Shown here one piece after another: positions 26,547-36,212 of a DNA stretch of 64,000 nucleotides. Within the stretch, counting starts at the first letter, position 1; each line of letters opens with the position of its first letter. Made by a program: the position numbers and the translations under genes. The stretch spans positions 1-64,000 of the forward strand of contig NZ_JH621256.1 of the NCBI RefSeq assembly GCF_000255455.1. Reading direction: 5' to 3'. The notes beneath the pieces were generated by a model. That model saw only the letters and a list, made by a program, of their open reading frames with translations, did no database searches and was not told the DNA's origin. The DNA is from Aquimarina agarilytica ZC1. Lineage in GTDB: Bacteria; Bacteroidota; Bacteroidia; Flavobacteriales; Flavobacteriaceae.

Positions 26547-28472
26547 TTAAATTCCTTTGAAAATTTTTACCGTTTTTCCTTTACTGTAAAATAAATCTTT
26601 AGAAACGGAATCATAATCATATACAGGCTTGTTATTTTCAACGGTAATTTTATCTAATTCTTTACCTGTTTCTTTATCAATACGCACTAAAAGCTTTTCA
26701 CTATTTTCTCCTTTAGCAAAAATAATAGCATACTTGTCGGTTTGTTTTAAGGCATTGAAACGTTCTTTTACGAGCGCTTTACCAATTGAACCAGCAAAAT
26801 ATCCAGCTTCTCCAATTTGTCTTGTTTTTTCATCAAAACCGATTTCGCCTATTTTTTGATAAACTTTATTCCCATTGGTATCACGATGTACTGTATATAC
26901 TTCAATTTTGGTGGCAGCTACGGCAGAAGCAAAGGTTCCGACAGCTAAACCAGCTTTTAAAAACTTACGTCCTAATTCACCAGGTTGACTATATTTATTA
27001 TGAAAAACAACCTCTCCAGCATCATTAATTCCCACTACCTCACTTTGTCCAGAAATAGAAACATTATTTTTGAAGATATCCATACTAGCAATACTTTTCT
27101 CATTTTTAAGCTTTAGCTTGGCATAGGGTTTTGGTTTGGCTTCACTATTTTCATTAAAACGATACATTTTTTCATCGTTATACACTACAAAATCACCAGA
27201 GTTTTCATCAAACTTAGCAAAAGTGGGTCTTTTTTCATTTAATTTTAAATTTCCTTTCCATAATTTTTTTCCGGTATTATAGTCCACAAGATTCGCATAT
27301 GTAGCAGTTACATAAAGTACTTTACCACTTTTTGTTTTTTCTAAAAAGAAGATTGGATCCTCTTCATCATCACAAATTTTGACATCTTTTTTCCATTTCT
27401 TTTGTCCATCCTTGTCAATAAGCATCATTTCATCATCGTACACATATAAAAAATCGGTATCCTGCGGAATTACGGATTTTATATTTTTCCCTTTAGGATC
27501 TTTTTTCCAGGTTTTTTCTCCTGTTTTATAGTCGTAAAAATTGAAGCCCTTGTAATGAGCAATAAGCATTCTATTTTGCCAATCTTCGACTAATACTAAG
27601 CGTTTCGTTTTAACAGGGTCTTTCCATAAAGAGGAGCCATCATTGGCATTTTTTAAGTACAAAAGTTCTTTGCCTGCAAAAAGTCCTTTACTCTCAGTAA
27701 GTAATACATTGCTGGCATCTTGATTGGCATAAAAATTCTTGTAATTTACATCTTCTGCTTTCCAAAGTAATTTTCCACTTTGTTTGTTTAGTGCGTAAAA
27801 TTTAGATTTAGCCAGTACAAAAACTTTATCAGCGATGGACTGCATTTGATCTCTACCTACAGTAGGATCATCACCAACTAAAGATGAAATTTTAGAAAGT
27901 GTATTACCGAATTTTTCAGACACTGAAGTTTTCCATAGGTACTTTTTGTTCTTCAAGTCGTATTTAGCAATAATTAAGGCATCATTTTCCATACCTCTTA
28001 GTAACAAAGCATTTTCGTCAAATAAATAATCTGATTGATAAAAAAATATGTTCTCTTCCGTAGATTCAAAAATGAATTCACCAGTAAAACTATTAATGAT
28101 ATACAATCTATTATCAAAAAATTTTATAAGAAAAGGAGTATCGGGAATAGCATCAAAACCGGAGCCTTTACCACTGTTGCTCATACTTAAAATAGCATCG
28201 GGTGTTATTCCGTTTGAAAAAGTACTGTTAAGTGTAGTAACTGTTGATAACGAGCTCGCTTTTGGAATAGGAGTTGTCCAGACAATTTTTTTGTCGTTTG
28301 GATTGTAACCATGCAAATTTATTCCATCAGAAATAGCAACCATTCCATTGAAAGGAACAATGATTAAATCATTGACTTTATTGTCAAATTCAAGAACACT
28401 ATCTGGAGCCCTTTGAGCAGAAAGATAAAGTGTAAAAAAAAGGGCACAAACGTAAAAAATATTTTTTTTCAT
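26547..28472 (-). CDS. Exported PQQ-like beta-propeller protein
   Basis: 641 residues. The signal peptide ends near LYLSAQ. It is followed by a chain of PQQ/quinoprotein-type beta-propeller blades, seen as repeated Trp-containing motifs: KKIVWTTP, KKYLWKTSV, SGKLLWKAEDV, GSSLWKDP, GEKTWKKDPKG and TGKKLWKGNL. No dehydrogenase active-site residues are evident, so it is more likely a scaffold or BamB-like repeat protein than an enzyme. A glycine/alanine-rich segment (GRKFLKAGLAVGTFASAVAATK) interrupts the last blades. Predicted location is periplasm or cell surface; partner unknown. Confidence 0.8.
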   Translation of the reverse strand: MKKNIFYVCALFFTLYLSAQRAPDSVLEFDNKVNDLIIVPFNGMVAISDGINLHGYNPNDKKIVWTTPIPKASSLSTVTTLNSTFSNGITPDAILSMSNSGKGSGFDAIPDTPFLIKFFDNRLYIINSFTGEFIFESTEENIFFYQSDYLFDENALLLRGMENDALIIAKYDLKNKKYLWKTSVSEKFGNTLSKISSLVGDDPTVGRDQMQSIADKVFVLAKSKFYALNKQSGKLLWKAEDVNYKNFYANQDASNVLLTESKGLFAGKELLYLKNANDGSSLWKDPVKTKRLVLVEDWQNRMLIAHYKGFNFYDYKTGEKTWKKDPKGKNIKSVIPQDTDFLYVYDDEMMLIDKDGQKKWKKDVKICDDEEDPIFFLEKTKSGKVLYVTATYANLVDYNTGKKLWKGNLKLNEKRPTFAKFDENSGDFVVYNDEKMYRFNENSEAKPKPYAKLKLKNEKSIASMDIFKNNVSISGQSEVVGINDAGEVVFHNKYSQPGELGRKFLKAGLAVGTFASAVAATKIEVYTVHRDTNGNKVYQKIGEIGFDEKTRQIGEAGYFAGSIGKALVKERFNALKQTDKYAIIFAKGENSEKLLVRIDKETGKELDKITVENNKPVYDYDSVSKDLFYSKGKTVKIFKGI

Positions 28473-28562
28473 TGAGTAATAATTAAGTAGTTTTCGTAAA
28501 TATAGTCTATTAGTTTTTTAACCCAAAGTGCAATTGTTTAATTACTAAATATTTATAAATAA

Positions 28563-28597
28563 AAAATCGTCTAGAAAATTACTTTCTAGACGACTTT
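28563..28597 (-). terminator. Rho-independent terminator of the agarase-like gene
   Basis: TCGTCTAGAAA / TTTCTAGACGA, an 11-bp perfect stem around a short loop with T-rich flanks, lies 30 bp past the stop of the gene at 28627. Confidence 0.85.
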
Positions 28598-28626
28598 TTA
28601 AAAATTAAGTTTTACTACTGAAGAAT

Positions 28627-31449
28627 TTATTCAATAATTAACTTTTTGCTTAGTTTTCTTTCATTAGTCCTTATAACAACAAAGTACACACCTGCTGTTA
28701 GGTTTGAAACGTCAAATTTATCAGTCCCATTGGTGAAATTTTGTGTACTAATTACTGCTCCATTAATATCAATTAATGAAATACGGGCCACAGCATCAGA
28801 AAAAAGATCATTTAACTTAACTGAAACAACCTCATTTGCTGGATTAGGATATAAAATTACCGCATCTGAATTTTGATCAATAATATTCTTTGCACCAGAA
28901 TTTACAGGTATAAATGCCCATTGTGTCCAAAATCCATTAAACGAAGTTGGTCGTTGTTCAATTTGGTAAGTACTCCCAGTGTTGGCTCCAGTATCGTCCT
29001 TAGTCCGTGGTCTAATATACATGTCACTTTCTTTATTTTCAAGATAGAAAAACCCATCGGTAGCATTTACTATTTTCCATTGAGCGATATCTCCAGAATT
29101 GTTTTCTTGCTTTAACCAACTTCCAGAAAATTCATTAAAAGGAATAAAATTCTTTCCAGAGGAAACATTTTGTAAATAAAAGTAACCGTTACTTAAATCA
29201 ATTTTTTTCCACTGGCTTTTAGTGTTTGTTGTATTTGACGGTGTTTGCACTACTAGTGCGCCTTTAGCATCATTAATAACTCCTACTTTTTTTCCAGTTA
29301 AACGATTTTGTAAATAATAAATGTTAGCATTTGTGTTTACTGTAGTTGGATTATTCGGTACTACATTAGCTCCAGTATTAGGTGAAGCTTTTCCAATAGT
29401 AACATTAGATGTATCGGTAAAACCACCATCCATTGATGTTGCAGTAATAATTACTGTTCCGTTTTTAATACCTGTAACTTCCCCAAGTTGATTTACTGTA
29501 GCTATACTAGTATTGCTTGAGGTAAATAGTACCCTTTTGTCTTTAGCAGTATTAGGTTGCACTTTCCCAGCAAGTTGTTTTGTTTGTCCAACAGCTATAT
29601 TTAGTTTGGCAGGAGTTAAAACAACTGCTGAAACTTTTGTATTATTTACAACAGGGGATGGGGCTGTAGTATCTAAAATAACCGAAGTAATAGTAGCACT
29701 ATCTTTAAAATTACCATCTGTAGAAGTGGCAGTAATAGTAACCACACCTCTTTTTAAGGCTTTTACTTGACCGGCTTGATTCACGCTTGCAACGGCAGGG
29801 TTGCTAGAGGTAAATACCATAGTATTATCGGTTGCATTAGCAGGAGAAACACGTCCAGCTAATTGTTTTATTGAACCAATTTGAATACTCAGGTTTTTAG
29901 GGGTTAAAGCAATTCCTTTTACAGGAATGGCATTGGCCGGCTTAGGAGCAGCTACAACAGGTGTGTTAATTACTGCTTTTCCTGTTACTGTAATATCAGC
30001 AGCAACGGTAAAAAAACCATCAATAGCAGTTACAGTAATGGTAGTTTTTCCTGGATTTATACCCGTTACAATCCCAAGTTGATTCACCGTTGCAATTGAG
30101 GTATTTTGAGATACAAAGTAAACAGATTTATCTGTAGCTTCAGTAGGAGTAACTCTGCCCGCTAATTGCCTTGTTCCACCTACACCAATTTGTACATTGG
30201 CAGGTGTAATGGTAACACCCGTTACAGCAACTTGTGGTTTATTAGATTGTTTTACTCTAACTTGACATTGTCCTACATAACCACCATCGGTTGTTTTTCC
30301 CCAAATAGTAGCAGTTCCTTGTGAAACTCCAATAATAGCTCCATTGTTATCTACTGTTGCTACAGCAGGATTACTTGAAGCAAAACTTACCGTTTGATCA
30401 GTAGCAAAGGCAGGAATAACAGCTCCGCCAACGAATTTTTTTTCGCCAGTAAGCATGCTTATTTCAATAGGAGTAACGGTGATTCCTTTTACTGGAACTT
30501 TTGTACTCGAAAATATATTTTTTGGAGCGGGTGTTCCTTGACCATTTACAGGCTTATATACACGTACCCAATCTACGTACATTTTATTTTTTGATTCATC
30601 ATTAAGCTCTTTAACCGTAGCAATATGACCAGCATCAGATCTCCAAGAGTGATCTTCTACATCTAAAATCAAAAACATTTCTTCGTAAATCCCCTTGTTT
30701 TGAAGTGGGTCTTTAATTACATCATTGGTACCTGGAGCAATTCTTCTAACTAATTTTCCATCTAAGTACCAATCTACATTCCATTCATCAATCCAGTGAA
30801 TAGCATAGTTATGAAATCCATTCCTTAAAGCAGGTCTGTTTTTTAAAGGTTGATGATCGGTTACATAATGATCCCTTTGCCAAGTGTTATCATTAATAAT
30901 GGTATTATCATTAGCATTTCGATCAAAAATATGGTAATTGGAATTCATGTGTCTTGAATCAAAAACATGTTCATCACCAAAACTAGAACGATCACTACCA
31001 TAACTTTCAACAGCATCTAATTCTTGACGGTCATTTTGACTTAACATCCAAAAGTTAGACGATAATGTTTGGTTCATGGTTTGTAGTCGGGCTTCCATGT
31101 AAATAGGAAACTTTACTTTAGTTTTTGAAGTAACTACTCCGCAGTACACTCTGTTTTTTCCGTTTGGAGAAGCTTTAATGATTAAGTTTCCATCGGCTAC
31201 ATGTGAGTTGGCACTACTAAAATTACTAAGTCCGGGACCTGTCCAAGCATTAAAATAACGATCATTCCAATTTTTGTAGAACTTGTTATTTTTTCCTTGA
31301 TAGTTAAAGTCATCAGAATGTTGATTTTGTAATTTCCAAACCTTTCCCGGGCCAGGATACGCGGGGATTGGAGTAGATGACCAATCTTGTCCATTCATCG
31401 CTAAACTTGCTAAGCCTATTAGTGAGCTTACTAAAAGTCTTTTTTTCAT
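28627..31449 (-). CDS. GH16 beta-agarase-like hydrolase with four Big2 domains, beta-trefoil and T9SS signal
   Basis: 940 residues, in order: signal peptide (to about 20); GH16 catalytic domain (about 20-305) with active site E-L-D-A-V-E near 142-147; four Big2 Ig-like domains (about 315-690); a RICIN/CBM13-like beta-trefoil (about 705-855); a T9SS type A domain (from ILYPNPANEVVSV). SSNFWMLSQNDRQELDAVES, HWIDEWNVDWYLDGKLVRR and DHSWRSDAGH are close to the beta-agarase subgroup, which cleaves beta-1,4 links in agarose. A related porphyranase-type activity cannot be excluded. No SusC/SusD or other glycan genes are nearby, so it is an orphan, secreted outside a polysaccharide utilisation locus. 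Confidence 0.88.
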   Translation of the reverse strand: MKKRLLVSSLIGLASLAMNGQDWSSTPIPAYPGPGKVWKLQNQHSDDFNYQGKNNKFYKNWNDRYFNAWTGPGLSNFSSANSHVADGNLIIKASPNGKNRVYCGVVTSKTKVKFPIYMEARLQTMNQTLSSNFWMLSQNDRQELDAVESYGSDRSSFGDEHVFDSRHMNSNYHIFDRNANDNTIINDNTWQRDHYVTDHQPLKNRPALRNGFHNYAIHWIDEWNVDWYLDGKLVRRIAPGTNDVIKDPLQNKGIYEEMFLILDVEDHSWRSDAGHIATVKELNDESKNKMYVDWVRVYKPVNGQGTPAPKNIFSSTKVPVKGITVTPIEISMLTGEKKFVGGAVIPAFATDQTVSFASSNPAVATVDNNGAIIGVSQGTATIWGKTTDGGYVGQCQVRVKQSNKPQVAVTGVTITPANVQIGVGGTRQLAGRVTPTEATDKSVYFVSQNTSIATVNQLGIVTGINPGKTTITVTAIDGFFTVAADITVTGKAVINTPVVAAPKPANAIPVKGIALTPKNLSIQIGSIKQLAGRVSPANATDNTMVFTSSNPAVASVNQAGQVKALKRGVVTITATSTDGNFKDSATITSVILDTTAPSPVVNNTKVSAVVLTPAKLNIAVGQTKQLAGKVQPNTAKDKRVLFTSSNTSIATVNQLGEVTGIKNGTVIITATSMDGGFTDTSNVTIGKASPNTGANVVPNNPTTVNTNANIYYLQNRLTGKKVGVINDAKGALVVQTPSNTTNTKSQWKKIDLSNGYFYLQNVSSGKNFIPFNEFSGSWLKQENNSGDIAQWKIVNATDGFFYLENKESDMYIRPRTKDDTGANTGSTYQIEQRPTSFNGFWTQWAFIPVNSGAKNIIDQNSDAVILYPNPANEVVSVKLNDLFSDAVARISLIDINGAVISTQNFTNGTDKFDVSNLTAGVYFVVIRTNERKLSKKLIIE

Positions 31450-31924
31450 AAAAAAAATATTATATGTTGAGTTTTTCTGTTAAAAGTTTTTCCTTTTAAC
31501 GAGGTCGAAGGTAAATTAGAAAATGGAAGATTTTTTATTCAACTAGGTAGTATCATTAGTACATAAGAGTTTGTTAAAAAAGCTAATGATACCTATAAAC
31601 TGATAAAAGAATGTCTTTATTTATTTAAAACGTTTTAGTGCGGTTTGTTTATTGAATAAGTAATATTTGGCTTACGCTATTTGCCGAATAACTAGATTAA
31701 ATGTTTTTTTGGAAAATGATTTTCGTTAATAGCTTAATTAGTAGCTTTTTTTAATTTAAGAAGCTTTATTGGGAGTAGTTGTATTGTGTAAGAATACCTA
31801 TGCTTGAAAGTGTTTTGTAATCAAGAAAAAAATATTAGTAAAAAATTAACAAATACTAACAGCGACTGAGTTTACAGTATTTTTGAATAGAAACTATTCA
31901 TTTAGCAGAAACAAAAACAAGTGC
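31450..31924. other. AT-rich intergenic region with one hairpin
   Basis: 475 bases between the agarase start and the ABC exporter stop, both leftward. GTATCATTAG (31550-31559) is inverted as CTAATGATAC (31583-31592), a possible terminator or operator. TGTGTAAGAATA near 31785 recurs near 49712, with a similar word near 54897. There is no ORF. Confidence 0.5.
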
Positions 31925-33661
31925 TTATATTTTTGCTTGATAGGTGTATAAATCAAAATAACGTCCTTGTTTGGCTATAAGTTCATCATGATTTCCTTGT
32001 TCCGCGATATGCCCTTGTTCAATAACTAGAATTTGATCAGCTTTTTTTATGGTACTCAAACGATGAGCAATAACAAGTGTGGTGCGACCTGCCATTAGGT
32101 TCTCTAAACTTTTTTGAATTAAGGTCTCACTTTCTGTATCCAGATTTGAAGTGGCTTCATCTAAAATTAAAATTTTTGGATTGGCTAAAATAGCACGAGC
32201 AATAGCAATACGTTGGCGTTGCCCACCAGAAAGTTTTACACCGCGCTCTCCAATTAAGGTTTCTAAACCCTTTTCAAAACGATCGGTAAATTCGGTGACA
32301 TAAGCTGCTTTAATGGCTTCTTGAATTTCATTTTCTGTGGCATTAGGTTTTGCAAATAGAATATTTTCTCTAATGCTACCTTCAAATAAAAATTCATCTT
32401 GTAAAACAACACCTAAGTTTTTTCGGTAAGAACTTAAAATAACTTTACTTAAGTCTGTACCATCAATAGTAACTTCTCCGCTTGACGGATTTAAAAAAGA
32501 AGCCGCTAAACCAGCAATGGTTGATTTTCCAGAACCGGAACTGCCAACTAAAGCAGTGACACTTCCTTTTTTGGCTGTAAATGAAATATGATGAAGTACT
32601 TCTTTTTTTTCTTCGTAAGCAAAGGATACGTTGTTAAATTCAATAGTTCCTCTAATAGTTTCTAATTCAAAGGAGCGGCCAGGAAGCTCATCTTCGGCTG
32701 TCATGTTCATCAACTCTTCGGTACGATCAAGACCTGCTAATGCTTCGGTGATTTGACTTCCAATATTACTCATTTGCACAATAGGAGCTACCATAAATCC
32801 TAGCAAAAGTGTAAAGGATAAAAAATCACCCGTAGTTAAATTTCCATCAATAATAGCGTTACCACTAAATCCCATTATTCCGGTAGTTGCTATACCTAAC
32901 AAAAACGTAGCAGAACTACTCATAAAAGCTGTTGCAGTTAAACTGCGTTTAACGTTATCAAAAATGCGGTGTGCTCCTTTTTCAAAAGTTATGTTTTCTT
33001 GGTCTTCGGCATTAAAACCTTTAATAACACGTACACCAGCGAGTGTTTCGGTTAGACGACCTTTAACTTCGGCATTAATTTTTGCTCGATTTTTAAAAAT
33101 AGGTCTAATGTATTTAAAGGCTTTTAGGGCAATGATTCCAAAAACTGAAATTGGAATTAATATAAAAAGCGTTAACGGTATACTAATACGGAACAAAAGA
33201 ATCAAAGAAATTATAGCGGTAAATGTACCACCGATTAACTGGACCAAACCAGTTCCAATTAAATTGCGAACACCTTCAACATCACTCATAATACGAGACA
33301 CTAATCCGCCAGATTTTTGGTTGTCAAAAAATGAAATAGGTAAGGATAGTACCTTTTTTTGTACTTTAATTCGAAGCTCTGAAATTAAAAATTGAGCTTG
33401 TACACTTAAAATTTTAGTTAACAAAAATGACATGCTTGCTTGAATAATGATAGCGGTAATGACACCAATAACCAACCATTTGAGCATTTCTTTATCTTTA
33501 TTAGCAATTACATCATCAATTAAGTATTTACTAGCCAAGGGGAGCACCAGACCAGCCAATCTACTTACAATAATTAAAAATAAACCTATAAAAACAAGTT
33601 TTCGGCGAGGCCAAATAATGGTTTTAAATGCAGTACGGAGGTTTATTTTTTGTTTTTTCAT
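31925..33661 (-). CDS. MsbA-like ABC transporter (fused permease-ATPase)
   Basis: 578 residues, a half-transporter exporter. Six membrane helices fill about residues 1-320, then a nucleotide-binding domain has Walker A GSSGSGKST, Q-loop VVLQDEFLFEGSI, signature LSGGQRQRIAIARAIL, Walker B ILILDEATSNLD and the switch His in IAHRLST. It should work as a homodimer in the inner membrane. Lipid A/phospholipid flipping or multidrug export are the usual roles; the substrate is not evident. Its start overlaps the stop of the upstream aldose epimerase gene by 4 bp (ATGA), so the two are translationally coupled. Confidence 0.92.
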   Translation of the reverse strand: MKKQKINLRTAFKTIIWPRRKLVFIGLFLIIVSRLAGLVLPLASKYLIDDVIANKDKEMLKWLVIGVITAIIIQASMSFLLTKILSVQAQFLISELRIKVQKKVLSLPISFFDNQKSGGLVSRIMSDVEGVRNLIGTGLVQLIGGTFTAIISLILLFRISIPLTLFILIPISVFGIIALKAFKYIRPIFKNRAKINAEVKGRLTETLAGVRVIKGFNAEDQENITFEKGAHRIFDNVKRSLTATAFMSSSATFLLGIATTGIMGFSGNAIIDGNLTTGDFLSFTLLLGFMVAPIVQMSNIGSQITEALAGLDRTEELMNMTAEDELPGRSFELETIRGTIEFNNVSFAYEEKKEVLHHISFTAKKGSVTALVGSSGSGKSTIAGLAASFLNPSSGEVTIDGTDLSKVILSSYRKNLGVVLQDEFLFEGSIRENILFAKPNATENEIQEAIKAAYVTEFTDRFEKGLETLIGERGVKLSGGQRQRIAIARAILANPKILILDEATSNLDTESETLIQKSLENLMAGRTTLVIAHRLSTIKKADQILVIEQGHIAEQGNHDELIAKQGRYFDLYTYQAKI

Positions 33662-34527
33662 GCAGTAGTGATTTGATAAGCTACGCTAAAGGTTTCATTT
33701 GAGGCTAAAGACTTACTTCCTTCTTTAGAAAATAAATCTTGATTGGTATCTATGTGATCAGCATGACCAATCCAAGGTTCAATACATACAAATGGGGCTT
33801 TTGGTGCCGCCCAAATTCCTAAAAAAGGAAAGTCTTTAAAGCTAAGACTAAGTATTTTTTTTGAAGCTTTAAATAAGGATACTTTTTTTGATTTTAAATT
33901 TTTAAAAACCAATGCATCATTATTAAATAAGTCTTCGGATAATTGAAGTGTATCAGTATTATTTAGCGTTAATTCGGTTTGGTCATTAAAAAGTCCGTCT
34001 TTATTGATAAAATGTCTATGAGCTATTTCTGTAGTTTCAAATTTTAATGAATAATCATTGTAAGTTGAACCAGCATCAGACAAACAGTTAAAAGCAGGAT
34101 GGGCTCCAACAGAAAAAGGCATCGTTTTTTTACCGTTATTGGTTACATTATGTTCAATGCTTAAGTTATTTTTATTAATAGTATAAGTAACTACCAATGT
34201 GAAATCAAAAGGATAAACATTAAGTGTAGCTTCATTGGCAGTTAATGTACACTGGATGCAACTTTTATTTTTTTGTTCAATTTTCCAATCCTTGCTTCGA
34301 CGGGCAAACCCATGTCTATTTAATTGGTATTTTGTGTTGTTATGGATATGAGTGTTTTCTTTTAGTCCGCCAACGATCGGAAATAAAATAGGAGCTTGGC
34401 CACTCCAAAAAGTAGCATCGCCTTGCCAAAGTAATTCCGTGTTCGATTTTTTATTGTATAAACTACTTAATTCTGCTCCGGTATTTTTTATAGTTATTTT
34501 TAAGTATTCGTTTTCTATGGAGGTCAT
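33658..34527 (-). CDS. Aldose 1-epimerase family protein (LacX/YeaD-like)
   Basis: 289 residues, a cytoplasmic beta-supersandwich of the galactose mutarotase superfamily. Visible landmarks are SGQAPILFPIVGGLKEN, RHGFARRSKDW with the catalytic-type histidine, VGAHPAFNCL with the second histidine, and FVCIEPWIGHADHIDT near the C-terminus. The family interconverts sugar anomers; this subgroup may act on hexose phosphates. It forms a 4-bp-overlap operon with the downstream ABC exporter, an arrangement whose meaning is unclear. Confidence 0.9.
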   Translation of the reverse strand: MTSIENEYLKITIKNTGAELSSLYNKKSNTELLWQGDATFWSGQAPILFPIVGGLKENTHIHNNTKYQLNRHGFARRSKDWKIEQKNKSCIQCTLTANEATLNVYPFDFTLVVTYTINKNNLSIEHNVTNNGKKTMPFSVGAHPAFNCLSDAGSTYNDYSLKFETTEIAHRHFINKDGLFNDQTELTLNNTDTLQLSEDLFNNDALVFKNLKSKKVSLFKASKKILSLSFKDFPFLGIWAAPKAPFVCIEPWIGHADHIDTNQDLFSKEGSKSLASNETFSVAYQITTA

Positions 34528-34642
34528 TACTTATAATTGTCGGTTATAGGTGAATTAAAAAATAAATTTATGTATTTTTTTATGTAATTAGTTCGTAAAA
34601 AAATCACAAAATAACAATACTATGATTCTAGGTTAGTTGAAC

Positions 34643-34670
34643 TATATCAGATATCAGATATCAGACATCT
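34643..34670 (-). repeat. ATATCAG heptamer tandem repeat
   Basis: Three consecutive 7-bp units of the ATATCAG type plus a degenerate one abut the stop codon of the DEAD-box helicase gene. It is the fourth distinct heptamer array in the window. Confidence 0.75.
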
Positions 34671-36027
34671 ATTTCTTTTTATTTCTAAGATTGTAATTTT
34701 TATCTCCTTTTGTTTTGGGCTTTTTGTATTTTTTGGCAATTTCTCTACGGTAAGATCCTCCTTGGTTGGTTTTACTATTTTTTTGGCTTTTTTCATGAAA
34801 AGCAGCGCCGCTTTCTTCAATTTCTTGGTTTTTACGTCGTCGAGTAGTGTCAATTTCGACAACTTTAGGACGTTCTTCTGGGGTGAGCTCGGTTGAAACT
34901 TCGACATTTTCAGGAAAAGGAAGTTCATCAATCTTAATTTTCATTAAGTGTTCAATTTTTTCTAAGTAGCCCAACTCATTAGGAGTACTCATTAAAATGG
35001 CATTTCCTTTTTTCTCGGCTCTACCCGTACGACCAATTCGGTGGATATAGTTTTCGGGATAATCGGGTGTATCCAAACTAATGACTTGTGACACGCTATC
35101 AATATCAATTCCACGGGCCATAACATCGGTGGCAATAAGTATACGGTTATCACCTTCTTCAAATTGGCGAATACTACGTAAACGGTAATTCTGAGTTTTG
35201 TTGGAATGAATTACACAGGATTCACCGGCAAAGGTTTCTTCTAAAAAATCATAAATACGATCTGCCATTCGCTTATTACGGGCAAAAATGATGGTTTTGT
35301 AAAAAGTTTCGTAATCATCAAGTAAATTGCCTAATAAATTAAGTTTGGTATAAAAATTAGGAACATTATAACGTGTTTGCGTTATGTTCTCTAATGGAGT
35401 TCCACTTACTGCTACAGAAATAGTAGTGGGATTTATAAAGGAATCATCAATAATTTTGGTAACCTTATCGGTCATTGTAGCCGAAAAAAGGATTCCTTGT
35501 CGCTGTCGCGGAAGTAATTCAATAATATTCTCTATCTGGAATTTGAAACCTAAATCAAGCATTACATCTACTTCATCAATAACTATTTTTTGAATAGATT
35601 TTAAAGCAATTGCTCTAGCCAAGGCCAAATCATATAACCTTCCGGGAGTAGCTACAATAATATCAGCACCTTCGGCAACAGCCTTTTTTTGAGTATTAAT
35701 ATTTGTACCCCCGTAAATACCTATAATTCGATTATTTATATAAGCACTCAATTTTTCAAGTTCGCCAACTACTTGTACAACTAATTCACGTGTGGGAACA
35801 AGAATAAGTACTCTTGGATTTAATTGTTTACTAAAAGGGAGCACACGTAAAATAGGAAGTAAATAAGCTAATGTTTTTCCAGTTCCAGTTTGAGCAATAC
35901 CTACCATATCTTTTCCAGACATAATTACCGGAAATGATTGGGCTTGTATTGGAGTTGGAGTGTCAAAGCCTAAATCAGTTAAGGCATTTGTAAGTGGGGT
36001 GTTTAGATTAAGATCAGTAAACTTCAC
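34669..36027 (-). CDS. DEAD-box RNA helicase
   Basis: 452 residues with all core motifs in order: Q motif (FDTPTPIQAQSFP), motif I AQTGTGKT, Ia PTRELVVQV, motif II DEVD in place of DEAD, motif III SAT, and motif VI HRIGRTGRA. The basic C-terminal tail (RREIAKKYKKPKTKGDKNYN) probably binds RNA. It unwinds short RNA duplexes in ribosome assembly, mRNA turnover or cold adaptation; it resembles the RhlE/CshA group. The second residue change in motif II (Ala to Val) is conservative and occurs in active helicases. A heptamer repeat touches the stop codon. Confidence 0.93.
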   Translation of the reverse strand: MKFTDLNLNTPLTNALTDLGFDTPTPIQAQSFPVIMSGKDMVGIAQTGTGKTLAYLLPILRVLPFSKQLNPRVLILVPTRELVVQVVGELEKLSAYINNRIIGIYGGTNINTQKKAVAEGADIIVATPGRLYDLALARAIALKSIQKIVIDEVDVMLDLGFKFQIENIIELLPRQRQGILFSATMTDKVTKIIDDSFINPTTISVAVSGTPLENITQTRYNVPNFYTKLNLLGNLLDDYETFYKTIIFARNKRMADRIYDFLEETFAGESCVIHSNKTQNYRLRSIRQFEEGDNRILIATDVMARGIDIDSVSQVISLDTPDYPENYIHRIGRTGRAEKKGNAILMSTPNELGYLEKIEHLMKIKIDELPFPENVEVSTELTPEERPKVVEIDTTRRRKNQEIEESGAAFHEKSQKNSKTNQGGSYRREIAKKYKKPKTKGDKNYNLRNKKK

Positions 36028-36160
36028 GATGTATCAAATTTAGCGCAAAGGTACGTTATTTGTGCAGGCTTTTATGCAATACAATTTTTATAGGTAATCA
36101 TTTATTAGAAGTGTTGCTTTTTTTGTTGTATTACACCAAACGTAGTATATACAAATAAAA

Positions 36161-36193
36161 AAATCCGAAGCCATTCTAGATGACTTCGGATTT
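36161..36193 (-). terminator. Rho-independent terminator
   Basis: AAATCCGAAG / CTTCGGATTT stem around a 13-nt loop, with A-rich left flank (T-rich on the minus strand), 20 bp after the leftward T9SS gene. Confidence 0.88.
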
Positions 36194-36212
36194 AATCAAG
36201 AGTTAAAGGATA

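Noticed and set aside
34647-34931. 94-residue Lys-rich ORF overlapping the helicase 3' end
   Set aside because: It is the same strand in another frame of the basic helicase tail; the Lys-rich composition comes from the helicase codons and it runs into the heptamer repeat.
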